Source of the DNA: Natronoglomus mannanivorans
GTDB taxonomy: Archaea; Halobacteriota; Halobacteria; Halobacteriales; Natrialbaceae
Direction of reading: 5' to 3'
Assembly (NCBI GenBank): GCA_025517485.1
Contig: JAOPKB010000002.1
Location: forward strand, 496,001-560,000
DNA: 64,000 bases
The notes below the pieces were generated by a model, which saw only the letters and a list, made by a program, of their open reading frames with translations, did no database searches and was not told the DNA's origin. A program made the position numbers and the translations under genes. Shown here piece after piece: positions 52,095 to 60,723 of the stretch. How positions within the stretch are numbered: the first letter of the stretch is position 1; every line of letters begins with the position of its first letter.

Positions 52095-52114
52095 TGACAC
52101 CCATACGATTGTAA
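52095..52114 (-). promoter_or_regulatory. Dispersed 20-bp palindrome, copy 6 (degenerate)
   Basis: The plus strand reads TGACACCCATACGATTGTAA, 6 of 10 pairs symmetric, but it matches the other copies well. On the minus strand TTTTGTATTG lies about 14 bp upstream. Confidence 0.45.
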
Positions 52115-52941
52115 TCGTGACGAGTCTCAATACAAAAAACACTACAGACTCGATTCTCCTTATTCTATTCTACTCACATTGGAACATGCTTTACATTCTG
52201 CTATTTCGACCGATTCTCGTCGTGCCAGTACGATTTGTGATTCGTCACCGGTTTTCCGTTCGGAATTCGTTATGATGACCTTACAGGATCGTTTTTCTTC
52301 TAGTAATCTATCGCTCCTCGATCGGCTCCGTCTTCTGGTCTCTCCGACTTTCCGTCGGCCACGACTCGACCGATGACGGTCTCGCTCGTGTCGACATTCT
52401 CTGAAAGGCCCCGTGGTACCGCTTTCTTTACGAACGCAACTGGATCTCGTTCGACCTGACCCGACAACTGATACGGACTGTGAGAAACACAACTCGATAC
52501 AGAGTGTTCGTTCAGCAGCTATTCTGTCGATCGAACAGGTTTGTCTGGGCGTTCGAATGGTCGGCAACTGTGGATTGGCTGGGCCGTGACCGCTGGGAGA
52601 CGTCGGCCACCACCGTCCCCTCGAGAGGAAGACCGAACCAGATTCTATATATCGTTATATGATTCATTCCGATGGCTGGGTGGCGGTGCTCGAGTATGCC
52701 GTCCACGTCTCGTAGCGCCGTCCTCGGTCCAGTTTCCGGCTTCGAATCGTGAACACGTGCATAGGCGAGTGTTGCTCGCTCGAGGCGTCTCGGTCTCTGT
52801 GTTCTCACTTCCCGACGAACGAGTCTACCACTCCGGTACTTTATGCTCCGTGTCGACCGAGGGGCCGTTTTCCAACCCAACCTAATCGTCTCTGTAGCGA
52901 ACTGGCTCCTGGCGGCGAGTCACAGCAGTACTCGCGTTCGA

Positions 52942-53119
52942 CTATCGTCACAACTGAAACTAGTTACACACTACTCGCACAGTCCGCAGTTCGTGCTCAC
53001 GGTACTCGCTCACGGCTCCCGTAGTCACCGTTCTCTTCGCGGTTCTCGCTCGTTTCACTCGCTTCGAATCGCACTGCAGTCGTGCGATCAGATGTGGATT
53101 GACCTTCAGTGGCTACTAG
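52942..53119. mobile_element. MITE-like element B, ~178 bp
   Basis: The left end (CTATCGTCACAACTGAAACT) and the reverse complement of the right end (CTAGTAGCCACTGAAGGTC) both match the ends of element A. The inner TCGCAC block is at the same distance (22-23 bp after ACTGAA) at all four ends. The interior is about 50 bp longer than in element A and has no coding frame. It is probably a non-autonomous element moved by a transposase encoded elsewhere. Confidence 0.6.
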
Positions 53120-53469
53120 ACCTCTCGGCGAAGCGAGGTCGACCCCCTCGAGCCTGCGACCGGCCCTGTCTCCGATTGGCGGCGATGGGGTGGCCTCTTC
53201 GGTGACTCGGTGGAGACAACTGTCCGATCGACCGTCGCCGATTCTGTCGTGTCCGAACCTGGAAGCCGCCCACGGCCCTGTTAATGGTCTCTTTCCGAAC
53301 CCGTCTCCCTCTTCGAGGACTGTGTCTCCGTCCGATCGGAAATAAATCTCATATTGCGATATACAATCTGCTACGCTCCGGTTCGTGTCGGATCGCTCGT
53401 CGGTGCGCAGTGTTTATGCACGTCAACGAGCTATTGAGACGCAGTGAAAGTCATGATGGCGGTGGTCCA

Positions 53470-54222
53470 ATGACGTCTCCGATCCCGTTCGCGATCGACT
53501 TCCACGTCCACTCGGACGACTCTTACGACGGCCACGAGCCGATCGAGCTCATCCTCGAACATGCAGCCGACATCGAACTCGACGGGGTCGTCATCACCGA
53601 CCACGACGAGATCGAAGAATCACTCCGCGCGGCGGAACTCGCACCGGAGTACGGACTGGTCGGCATCCCCGGTGTCGAGGTGTCCACACGACACGGCCAT
53701 CTGCTCGCGATCGGTGTCGAAGAACGGCCGGACCCCGGCCAGCCGTTCATGGAGACCGTCGAAACCGTCCGCGAACTCGGTGGGATCGCTATCGTTCCCC
53801 ACCCCTTCCAGCGCAGCCGCCACGGCGTCCGCAAGGGGCGAATCGAGGACGCCGACGCGATCGAAGTGTACAATTCGATGCTCTTTACCGGCTACCGAAA
53901 CCGGCGTGCGAGAACGTTCGCCAGACGTCGTGACTATCCCGAAATCGGTTCGAGCGACGCCCACTACCTGCCGAACGTAGGCCGTGCCTACACCGACATC
54001 CTCGTCACACCAGACGACGACGTCGACTCGAAAGCGGACATCGACGGCGACGAACTCGTCGACGCCATCCTCGAGGGACGGACCCAGATTCGCGGCAAAC
54101 GGACACCGGTCCACAAGAGCACGGTTCAGTACGCGAAAGGTGCCGTCAGGAAGTCGACGTACCTGCTGACATCGCGGGCACCGCTCGTCCCGACGGTGCC
54201 GGCGTCGATGGAGCGAAGCTAG
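53470..54222 (+). CDS. PHP domain metal-dependent phosphoesterase
   Basis: 250 residues. All PHP metal motifs are in order: FHVHSDDS (His12, His14), ITDHDEIE, PGVEVSTRHGH, VPHPFQRSR and the late SSDAHYLPNVG. Stand-alone PHP proteins are trinuclear-metal phosphoesterases acting on nucleotides or phosphorylated metabolites; the substrate here is unknown. ATG 53470 is preferred; an upstream ATG near 53415 sits in a TATA-like GTGTTTATG. It is convergent with the DHH gene and the two stop codons overlap inside a CTAG. Confidence 0.85.
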   Translation: MTSPIPFAIDFHVHSDDSYDGHEPIELILEHAADIELDGVVITDHDEIEESLRAAELAPEYGLVGIPGVEVSTRHGHLLAIGVEERPDPGQPFMETVETVRELGGIAIVPHPFQRSRHGVRKGRIEDADAIEVYNSMLFTGYRNRRARTFARRRDYPEIGSSDAHYLPNVGRAYTDILVTPDDDVDSKADIDGDELVDAILEGRTQIRGKRTPVHKSTVQYAKGAVRKSTYLLTSRAPLVPTVPASMERS

Positions 54223-55724
54223 CGTTCGCTCCCTAATTGCTCGCCGACGAGTTCGTCGACACACTCGAGAAACGCCTCTTCTGCTCCCGTTGGAACCGTC
54301 GCTCCGGCCGCGACGTCGTGGCCGCCGCCGTCACCGCCGACGGCTCTCGAGGCCTCGCCTAAGACGGCCGAGAGATCGAGTCCCTTGCGGACGAGACTGT
54401 GTGTTCCGCGTGCGGACACCTTGACGTCGTCGTCGTTCTTGTCGGCGAACGCGACGATCGGTTTCTCCCTGCTGATCCCGTCGTTGCCGACGGCCATCCC
54501 CGCGACGATGCCGACGATCGTCTCGCGGATCCGGTCACCGGCGTGGAACCACTGGACGTGCTCCTCGTGTGTGACACCTTCGCGAGTGACGAGGTCGATC
54601 CCCTCCGAGAGGTTCCGCCGGTGGTTTCTCAAGAGGGTGCGTGCGCGCTCGAGTGTGTCCCCCCTGTTGCCCAGACAGACGCCGAGTCCGACGTCCGCCC
54701 GGTCGTAGCGGGCGGTCGCGTTCAACAACGTGGAGAACTCGCTTGCGTCGCGCAGTTCGGAGCCGACCGGTTCGGCGCTGAGGACGTAGGAGGTGCCGAC
54801 GAGACCGTCGATCTTCGAGGCTGGAACGCCCCGCGAGACGGCTCGCTGGACCAGCGCGCTCGCGAGACACTGCTTCTCGTCGGCGGTCAGTTCGGCCCAC
54901 CGGCGCCACTCGCCGTCGTCTTTGAGTTCGAGATCCAACCCGTCCAGAAACCGCAGCGCGCCGCTCTCGTCGTTCGAAATCCCGGGAATGTAGACGTCGG
55001 TCGCGTACTCGAGTAGCTTCGGCAGCGGCCGGGTCTGTTTCCCGTAGAGTGCGAGGTCGGTACCGGTCTCGAGGACGCCGGCCTCGACACCGTCGTCGAC
55101 GATCGCCTCGTTGGCCCCGTGGAGTTCGCCGCCGGAGGCCTGCATGTCGCCGACTGCGCCGACGACGGCGAGGGCCGCGAGGTCGCGGTTGTCCGTTCTC
55201 GGTCGTCGGCTGGTGGCTCCGGTTCCGGTTCCGGTTCCGCCGTCGGTCGCGAGTTCGCCGTCCGTGGCGGGTGTGGCGTCGGCCACGTCCGCCAGCGCCC
55301 GTGCGAGGACGTAACTCGCACCGGCACCCGAGAGCTCGGAGGCGCCGTTGATGCCGAACAGGAGAGGGTTCAGGTGGAACTCCGTCTCCTCGTCTGCGGG
55401 CTGGTGGTGGTCTGCGATCACGGGGGTGAAATCACCCGCCCGTTCGTGCTCACTGATCACGTCCAGCTGGCCGCTCCCGAAGTCGGTGAAGAGGACGGTG
55501 TCGTACGCTCTCGCCGCGATACCGGCGATCGCCGCCTCGTCGAGTTGCTTCTCGAAGACCGTCTCGAAGGGGATCTCGGCGCGCTCGAGTGCGCTGGCGG
55601 CGATCGCGGCACTCGTCAGTCCGTCGGCATCGATGTGCGAGGCGAGGAGGACGCGATCGGCCGCACAGAGGCGGTTCGCGCAGGCTATCGCACGTTCCTC
55701 GAGTTCGGGGACCGGCCCAGTCAT
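54219..55724 (-). CDS. DHH/DHHA1 phosphoesterase, archaeal RecJ-like
   Basis: 501 residues. DHH-domain motifs: SHIDADGLTS (Asp32, Asp34), LFTDFGSGQLD, VIADHHQPAD; DHHA1 near the C-terminus with GGDGGGHDVAAGA. This matches the archaeal RecJ-like exonuclease family, some members of which associate with the replication complex (GAN/RecJ type). It is cytoplasmic. A low-complexity Gly/Thr/Arg insertion lies near 165-185. ATG 55724 is used; two codons upstream begin with GTG. The stop overlaps the PHP gene's stop. Confidence 0.85.
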   Translation of the reverse strand: MTGPVPELEERAIACANRLCAADRVLLASHIDADGLTSAAIAASALERAEIPFETVFEKQLDEAAIAGIAARAYDTVLFTDFGSGQLDVISEHERAGDFTPVIADHHQPADEETEFHLNPLLFGINGASELSGAGASYVLARALADVADATPATDGELATDGGTGTGTGATSRRPRTDNRDLAALAVVGAVGDMQASGGELHGANEAIVDDGVEAGVLETGTDLALYGKQTRPLPKLLEYATDVYIPGISNDESGALRFLDGLDLELKDDGEWRRWAELTADEKQCLASALVQRAVSRGVPASKIDGLVGTSYVLSAEPVGSELRDASEFSTLLNATARYDRADVGLGVCLGNRGDTLERARTLLRNHRRNLSEGIDLVTREGVTHEEHVQWFHAGDRIRETIVGIVAGMAVGNDGISREKPIVAFADKNDDDVKVSARGTHSLVRKGLDLSAVLGEASRAVGGDGGGHDVAAGATVPTGAEEAFLECVDELVGEQLGSER

Positions 55725-55883
55725 CACCACGGAGTGAGTCGGCCTGTGGGATAAACCTGCGGATGGCGCTGACTGGCCCCGTGTTTCCGATCGGTCGTGA
55801 TATCGACCGTCGACGGCTCGAGCTGGCGGTCGCCGGGGCTCTCGCCGGTCGGTCCCGGCCGCCGAATCCGACGCTCACTCCCG

Positions 55884-56627
55884 CTAGTCGTGATAGGTCG
55901 GCGCCGCCCGCTCGACGACCGCACAGACGAGTTCCTCGGCGTCGGCGTCCGTCGGCACGACGTCGACGTCGATCCCGTGGCTCTCGGCGGTCTCTCGAGT
56001 CGGGGGACCGATCGTCCCGACGACCGCGTCGGCGAGGCCGGCGATCGCCTCCTCCCGGATTCCCCGTTCGTCGGCGGCTGCGAGGAAGTGTTCGACGGTC
56101 AGCGACGACGTGAACGCCGCGGCGTCGAGGTCGCCGGCGGCGGCACGTTCGGCCGACTCGCCGCTTCCCTCGGGACGGACGAGTCGGTACAGCACCGTCT
56201 CGTGGACGTACGCCCCGGCCGCCTCGAGTCCCTCGAGTAACACCTCGCTCCCGTGGTCGCTACGGGCGATCTCGATTCGGGCGCCGTCGACCTCGTCTGC
56301 GAGTGTCGCGACGAGGCCGCTCGAGGTATACGTCTCGGGGACGATGTCGACGGAGTAGCCCGCTTCCCGGAGCGCGTCGGCGGTACTCGCGCCGATAGCG
56401 CAGACGGCCGCGTCGCCGGGCTCCCAGCCGACCTCGCGGGCGAGTTCGACGCCGGTCTTGCTCGTCAGGATCACGTAGTCGGCGTCGGTTCGCGGGCTGG
56501 TGTCGGCCGGTTCGACGGCGAGCATCGGATCCGGGATCGCGGTCGCACCCAGCGAGTCGATCAGTTCGACGGCGTCAGCCAGCCGCTCGTCGTCGGGGCG
56601 GAAGACGGCGACAGTGAGGTCGCGCAT
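55884..56627 (-). CDS. hemD: Uroporphyrinogen-III synthase
   Basis: 247 residues with the two-lobed HemD fold: VAVFRPDDERLADAVELIDSLG at the start, DYVILTSKTGVELA and CAIGASTADALREAGYSVDIVPETYTSSG in the middle, VEHFLAAADERG and VGTIGPPTRETAESHGIDVDVVP at the end. It closes hydroxymethylbilane with inversion of ring D to give uroporphyrinogen III. It is the third gene of the hemC-SUMT-hemD unit, 3 bp after the methyltransferase stop. HemD proteins are poorly conserved, but the context makes the call firm. Confidence 0.9.
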   Translation of the reverse strand: MRDLTVAVFRPDDERLADAVELIDSLGATAIPDPMLAVEPADTSPRTDADYVILTSKTGVELAREVGWEPGDAAVCAIGASTADALREAGYSVDIVPETYTSSGLVATLADEVDGARIEIARSDHGSEVLLEGLEAAGAYVHETVLYRLVRPEGSGESAERAAAGDLDAAAFTSSLTVEHFLAAADERGIREEAIAGLADAVVGTIGPPTRETAESHGIDVDVVPTDADAEELVCAVVERAAPTYHD

Positions 56628-56630
56628 GGA

Positions 56631-57449
56631 TTATTCCTCCGGTTCCGTAGGCGCGGATGCGGACGTCTCGTCCCCCACTTCGTTCGCCAGGAAGTCGACG
56701 ACCGCCTCGCGGCTCCCCGCCACGTCACCGATCACGGTGACCGCGGGCGGCGAGATGTCTTCCTCGTCGCGAACCTCGACGATGGTCTCGAGGGTGCCGG
56801 TCGCGACCCGCTGGCCGGGCCAGGTGCCGCGTTCGATCAGCGCGACGGGCGTCCCGGCGTCCATCCCCGCCTCCCGGAGGGCGGCGGTGTAGTCGGGTAA
56901 TCGACCGACGCCCATGAGGACGACGATGGTCCCGCCCGTCGCGGCCAGCGCCTCCCAGTCGACGGCGGACTCCTCCTTCGTGGGGTCCTCGTGGCCGGTG
57001 ACGAACGAGACCGAGGAGGTGTGATCGCGGTGGGTGACCGGGATGCCGGCGACGCCGGGGGCGGCCACCGCCGAGGTGATCCCGGGGACGACCTCGAAGG
57101 GGACGTCGTGGGCCGCGAGGTACTCGGCTTCCTCGCCGCCGCGGCCGAAGACGAACGGATCGCCGCCCTTGAGCCGGACGACGGTCTTTCCCGCGCGAGC
57201 GAGTTCGACCAGTCGCTCGTTGATCTCTTTCTGGGAGGTTCGCTCGCCGCCCGCTCGCTTACCGACGTCCTCGCTGCGGTCGTCGGGTAACTGCTCGATG
57301 ATCTCCGGGCCCGGGAGCTTGTCGTGGAGGACGATATCGGCGTCCTCGAGTAGTCGCGCGGCTTTCACGGTCAGCAGGTCGGGATCGCCGGGGCCGCTGC
57401 CGACGAGGTAGACGGTGCCGGTCGCAGTATCGCGGTTCGGTTGACCCAT
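56631..57449 (-). CDS. cobA: Uroporphyrinogen-III C-methyltransferase (SUMT)
   Basis: 272 residues. VYLVGSGPGDPDLLTVKAARLL, DIVLHDKLPG, VRLKGGDPFVFGRGGEEAEYL, VVPGITSAVAAPGVAGIPVTHRD and IVVLMGVGRLP are the SUMT family signatures. It methylates uroporphyrinogen III at C2 and C7 with S-adenosylmethionine to make precorrin-2, the branch point to sirohaem, cobalamin and the archaeal alternative haem route. Its ATG is one base after the hemC stop. The first 19 in-frame codons upstream are excluded. Confidence 0.92.
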   Translation of the reverse strand: MGQPNRDTATGTVYLVGSGPGDPDLLTVKAARLLEDADIVLHDKLPGPEIIEQLPDDRSEDVGKRAGGERTSQKEINERLVELARAGKTVVRLKGGDPFVFGRGGEEAEYLAAHDVPFEVVPGITSAVAAPGVAGIPVTHRDHTSSVSFVTGHEDPTKEESAVDWEALAATGGTIVVLMGVGRLPDYTAALREAGMDAGTPVALIERGTWPGQRVATGTLETIVEVRDEEDISPPAVTVIGDVAGSREAVVDFLANEVGDETSASAPTEPEE

Positions 57450-57450
57450 C

Positions 57451-58590
57451 TCACTTCCCCTCCGGTTCGTCTGCGCGATCCGGTGTGTCGTCGTCGGTCT
57501 CGGCATCCTCGCGTGCGTCGGCGATCAGATCCGCTGCGCCCCGATCCGCGAGATCACGAGCGAACGCGCGGGCGGCGTCGGGATAACTCTCGATCGGCAG
57601 ATCCCGCGTCGCCGTCACCGACTCCTCGCCGTCGCGGTCGAACACCTGCACGGCGGCGTGGACGTACTCGCCCTGGACGATCGCGTAGATCCCGATCGGG
57701 GCGATACAGCCGCCGCCGAGTTCCGCCAGTAGCGTCCGCTCGACGGTCGTCTCGACTCGCGTCCGGGGATGGTCGATCGCCTCCTGTATCGCCTCGGCGG
57801 TCTCGCCGCTCGTGGCGGTCACCGCCAGTGCTCCCTGCCCCGGCGCGGGCGCGAACTCCTTGGTCGGGAGCCGCTGATAGTCGACGTGGTGGGAGAGGCC
57901 GCTGCGCTCGAGGCCGGCTTCTGCGAGGACGATCGCGTCGTACTCGACCTCGACCTCGCGGCCGAGGGCCTGTCGCTCGAGTTCGGAGAGTCCGTCGAAC
58001 CACTCGTCGGTCGTCCGGTCGAACTCGGGTTCGAAGTCCTCGTCTCCGGTGTTTCCTTTCCGCTCTTTGTCCGCCTCCGTCCGCTCCTGATGTTCGTCCT
58101 GTAACGCGGGTGCGAGCAACTTCTCGAGGCGTGTATCGACGTTCCCCCGGAGCGGTTCGACCTCGAGGTCGGGACGCTCGGCCAGCAGCTGTGCTCGGCG
58201 GCGGAGACTCGAGGTGCCGACCGTCGCGCCGTCGGGGAGTTCCTCTAACGTGGCGCCGTCGGGTGTGACGAGGGCGTCACCCGGCCGCCCGCGCTGGGGG
58301 ACGGCCGCAGTGACGAGTTCCTGTGGCTGTTCGGTGGGCATGTCCTTCATCGAGTGGATGGCGCCGTCGAGGTCGCCCTCGAGAACGCGTTCGTCGAGTT
58401 CGCGGACGAACGCTCCGGTCTTTCCCAGTCGGTGGATCAGTTCGTCTCGGATCTGGTCGCCCGTCGTCTCCACTGTGACGAGTTCGACCTCGTAGTAGCG
58501 GTCCTCGAGGGCTTCTTTCACGAGTGTGGCCTGCCGTCGGGCCAGTGTCGACCCCCGCGTCGCCAGTCGGAGCGTCCCGCGCGTTTTCAT
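57451..58590 (-). CDS. hemC: Hydroxymethylbilane synthase
   Basis: 379 residues, longer than the usual ~310. TRGSTLARRQ, GAFVRELDERVLEGDLDGAIHSMKDMP and GTSSLRRRAQL are conserved. Cys295 in LGGGCIAPIG holds the dipyrromethane cofactor. A charged insertion of ~50 residues (about 161-212, QDEHQERTEADKERKGN and following) interrupts domain 2, as seen in other haloarchaeal HemC proteins to my memory. It joins four porphobilinogens to hydroxymethylbilane. ATG 58590 is used. It is the first gene of the tetrapyrrole unit. Confidence 0.93.
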   Translation of the reverse strand: MKTRGTLRLATRGSTLARRQATLVKEALEDRYYEVELVTVETTGDQIRDELIHRLGKTGAFVRELDERVLEGDLDGAIHSMKDMPTEQPQELVTAAVPQRGRPGDALVTPDGATLEELPDGATVGTSSLRRRAQLLAERPDLEVEPLRGNVDTRLEKLLAPALQDEHQERTEADKERKGNTGDEDFEPEFDRTTDEWFDGLSELERQALGREVEVEYDAIVLAEAGLERSGLSHHVDYQRLPTKEFAPAPGQGALAVTATSGETAEAIQEAIDHPRTRVETTVERTLLAELGGGCIAPIGIYAIVQGEYVHAAVQVFDRDGEESVTATRDLPIESYPDAARAFARDLADRGAADLIADAREDAETDDDTPDRADEPEGK

Positions 58591-58664
58591 AGTCGGGTCT
58601 GGGCGCCTCGGGTATGAAAAGCGCACGCTCTGGTCGCGCCCGTTCGGACATGTTCGGACCGTGG

Positions 58665-58694
58665 TTTATGTACGTCCGGTCGAAACGTTCGACC
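58665..58694 (+). promoter_or_regulatory. Globin promoter with perfect inverted repeat
   Basis: The TATA-like TTTATGTA (58665-58672) lies about 28 bp before the ATG at 58697. GGTCGAAACGTTCGACC (58678-58694), with 7-bp perfect arms around ACG, fills the space between TATA box and start and ends 2 bp before the ATG. It is a candidate repressor site. Confidence 0.55.
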
Positions 58695-58696
58695 GA

Positions 58697-59065
58697 ATGT
58701 CTGAGCAGACACTCTACGAGAGACTCGGCGGTGAAGACGCCATCGCGGCGGTCGTCGATCGATTCTACGAACGCGTGCTCGCGGACGACCAGCTCGCAGG
58801 CTTCTTCGAGGACGTCGATATGCAGAGACAACGCGCCCACCAGACGCAGTTTCTCAGCGCGGTCGCGGGCGGGCCCGTCGACTACACCGGCAAGGATATG
58901 CAGACGGTCCACGCCGACCTCGAGATCCGGCAATCGGATTTCGACGCCATCGCGACCCACCTCGAGGAGACGCTCGTCGAGTTCGACGTCGACGACGATG
59001 ATCGGGAGGCGGTCCTCGAGGCGTTCGGGAGTTACGAGGACGCGATCGTGATGGCGGCCGACTGA
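58697..59065 (+). CDS. Group I truncated haemoglobin
   Basis: 122 residues, the standard length. TLYERLGGEDAIAAVVDRFY at the start with Tyr24 (position B10), LAGFFEDVDMQRQRAHQTQF, and proximal His72 in MQTVHADL. These globins bind oxygen or nitric oxide and often detoxify nitric oxide. It is divergent from hemC, 106 bp between starts, which ties a haem protein to haem-precursor synthesis. A perfect inverted repeat lies between its TATA box and the ATG, suggesting repressor control. Confidence 0.92.
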   Translation: MSEQTLYERLGGEDAIAAVVDRFYERVLADDQLAGFFEDVDMQRQRAHQTQFLSAVAGGPVDYTGKDMQTVHADLEIRQSDFDAIATHLEETLVEFDVDDDDREAVLEAFGSYEDAIVMAAD

Positions 59066-59093
59066 CTGTCGTTCCGGCGTATTTTCCGCTGGC

Positions 59094-59765
59094 TCACGAC
59101 TCGCGAAGTCCCACCGCCCGTCGCCGCTGAAACAGGTAGTAGGCCGCGAGCAGTGGCTGTAGCGGCGGGACGAACAGACTCAGGAACGCGAACCCGAGAT
59201 AGGTTCCGGGGTTCGGATTCCACCGCGACCGACGGGTGCAGACGTAGGCCGCGTCCTGGTGGATCGCGATCGGAAACGCGCCGAAGGCCACGGTCCCGGC
59301 CAGCCCGATCGCCGTCGCTACCAGTCCGGGCATCGCGAGCACGTACGCGATCACGGCCGTGCCCAGTCCGGCGACGGTCGTCCCGAGCGAAATCGCGATC
59401 ACGATCCACCACTCGGAGCGGGTCGCCGGCGTTCCGAAGCGCTCGTGGCGTCGATACAGGTAGACGACGCCCGCGACGGGCGCGAGCACGAACGCGAAGA
59501 GCGCGTTGAGCCACGGTCGCGGATGCCAGCCGCCGACGACCTGAACCCGTCTCGCGTCGAGAAACAGCGCCGTCGTCAACCCCAGCGTCAACACCGTGTA
59601 GCCGAAGGTCCCGAACAGGACCAGTCCCCACTGCAAGCCCGGGACGCCGGGATCGGCCTCCTGGAGGACTCCCACGAGCCCGACACCGATCACTGGCGGA
59701 AAGAGATAGCACAGCCGTTCGATCACCCGCCCCCAGTCGACGTCCTCGAGTCTCGAGGTTCCCAT
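59094..59765 (-). CDS. Multi-pass membrane protein, unknown function
   Basis: 223 residues with about six membrane helices (near 20-37, 50-72, 85-105, 120-145, 148-170 and 190-212) and basic loops (YLYRRHERFG, CTRRSRWNPNPG). The family is not recognised with confidence. I start at the ATG at 59765 (MGTSRLEDVDW); the 27 codons upstream are basic and unlike a haloarchaeal protein. It converges on the globin gene with a 28-bp gap. Confidence 0.7.
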   Translation of the reverse strand: MGTSRLEDVDWGRVIERLCYLFPPVIGVGLVGVLQEADPGVPGLQWGLVLFGTFGYTVLTLGLTTALFLDARRVQVVGGWHPRPWLNALFAFVLAPVAGVVYLYRRHERFGTPATRSEWWIVIAISLGTTVAGLGTAVIAYVLAMPGLVATAIGLAGTVAFGAFPIAIHQDAAYVCTRRSRWNPNPGTYLGFAFLSLFVPPLQPLLAAYYLFQRRRAVGLRES

Positions 59766-59914
59766 CGCCTGAGCCGACGTTTTCGTCCCCCGTAGAATAC
59801 ATCTACCGCTCTCCGTCAGCGTCTTCTTCCGCCGACCGCGGGCCACTCTCCCGCTCGAGTTTGTTGGTTGCTACCATCATCACAACTTCAGGTTCCAACG
59901 TGAACGACCCGAAA

Positions 59915-59923
59915 CCTATTATT
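59915..59923 (+). promoter_or_regulatory. TATA box deciding the CARDB-protein start
   Basis: CCTATTATT, centred 26 bp before the GTG at 59946 and only ~11 bp before the ATG at 59931; it supports the GTG start. Confidence 0.5.
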
Positions 59924-59945
59924 CTACAGTATGGTAGCCGCCGGA

Positions 59946-60641
59946 GTGCGCCGAAGAACATATCTAACGACAATCGGAACAGGACTCGGACTCTCACTCG
60001 CGTCTGTGATGGCTGTAACCGGCAGCTCCGGTGGTATCGGCGCGAACCGATCCGGTGGCTTCGACGTCTCGATCGTCAGGACTAACGCACCCGTCCGCGC
60101 GGGTGACGTCTTCCAGGTCGAGGCGATCGTCACCAACACCGGCAGCGAATCCGACGAACAGACGATCCGACTCGTCGCGGGCGAGACGGTCGACACCGAG
60201 ACGATGGCCGTTCCCCCCGGCGAGTCCTGGCCGGTCACACTCTCGTACGAGACGTACCCGGTCCGACAGGACGCCACGTTCCCGATCACGGTCGCCAGCG
60301 ACGACGACAGCGCCGAGCGAACCGTCGACGTCCTCACGGAGGGTGACGGGAACTTCGAACTCGAGATCACGAGCGTGAACGATCCCGTCCCGGCAGGCGA
60401 CGTGCTCCGTGTTCGCGTCGAGGTCAGAAATACCGGCAGCGTGACCCAGACCCAGGAGGTTCGACTCGAGGCCGGGAGCACGGTCGACAGCCAGACGACG
60501 ACGGTTCCAACGAACGAGGTACACAGTTTCAGTCTCGCCTACGAGACGTATCCGATCAAAGAAGACGCTACGTTCCCCGTCACGGTGTCCTGTGACGACG
60601 ACGCCGATCAGCGCGAGGTGACGGTGACCGGGACGAACTGA
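59946..60641 (+). CDS. Secreted protein with two CARDB-like repeats
   Basis: 231 residues from GTG 59946. The start is a twin-arginine signal (RRRTYLTTIG, then a hydrophobic run to about residue 27). Two Ig-like repeats of about 90 residues follow: FDVSIVRTNAPVRAGDVFQV...ETYPVRQDATFPITV and FELEITSVNDPVPAGDVLRV...ETYPIKEDATFPVTV, so the protein arose by duplication. CARDB-like domains are adhesion or structural modules of exported haloarchaeal proteins. There is no lipobox, anchor or catalytic motif. ATG 59931 is the alternative start. Confidence 0.72.
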   Translation: MRRRTYLTTIGTGLGLSLASVMAVTGSSGGIGANRSGGFDVSIVRTNAPVRAGDVFQVEAIVTNTGSESDEQTIRLVAGETVDTETMAVPPGESWPVTLSYETYPVRQDATFPITVASDDDSAERTVDVLTEGDGNFELEITSVNDPVPAGDVLRVRVEVRNTGSVTQTQEVRLEAGSTVDSQTTTVPTNEVHSFSLAYETYPIKEDATFPVTVSCDDDADQREVTVTGTN

Positions 60642-60692
60642 CGGTCGTGTGACGATCGTCCGCTCGAGGGGTACTGCCCTCGGCAGGCCTCG

Positions 60693-60701
60693 TACTTTTG
60701 C
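60693..60701 (+). promoter_or_regulatory. TATA box of the TrmB-like gene
   Basis: TACTTTTGC, centred about 27 bp before the GTG at 60724, supporting a leaderless GTG start. Confidence 0.45.
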
Positions 60702-60723
60702 ACTCCCTCGCCCTAGTCCGGCC

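Larger units (their letters stand above)
51899..53469. other. 1.57-kb gene-poor region
   Basis: No credible gene on either strand. The available frames are Arg/Ser/Thr-rich, with no hydrophobic or acidic pattern. It contains palindrome copy 6 (52095-52114), MITE-like element B (52942-53119) and the upstream region of the PHP gene. It looks like decayed or regulatory sequence, more A/T-rich than its surroundings. Confidence 0.65.

Noticed and set aside
52160..52880. Frames of 114-135 codons in the gene-poor region
   Set aside because: Basic, Arg/Ser/Thr-rich composition typical of non-coding high-GC sequence, overlapping on both strands.
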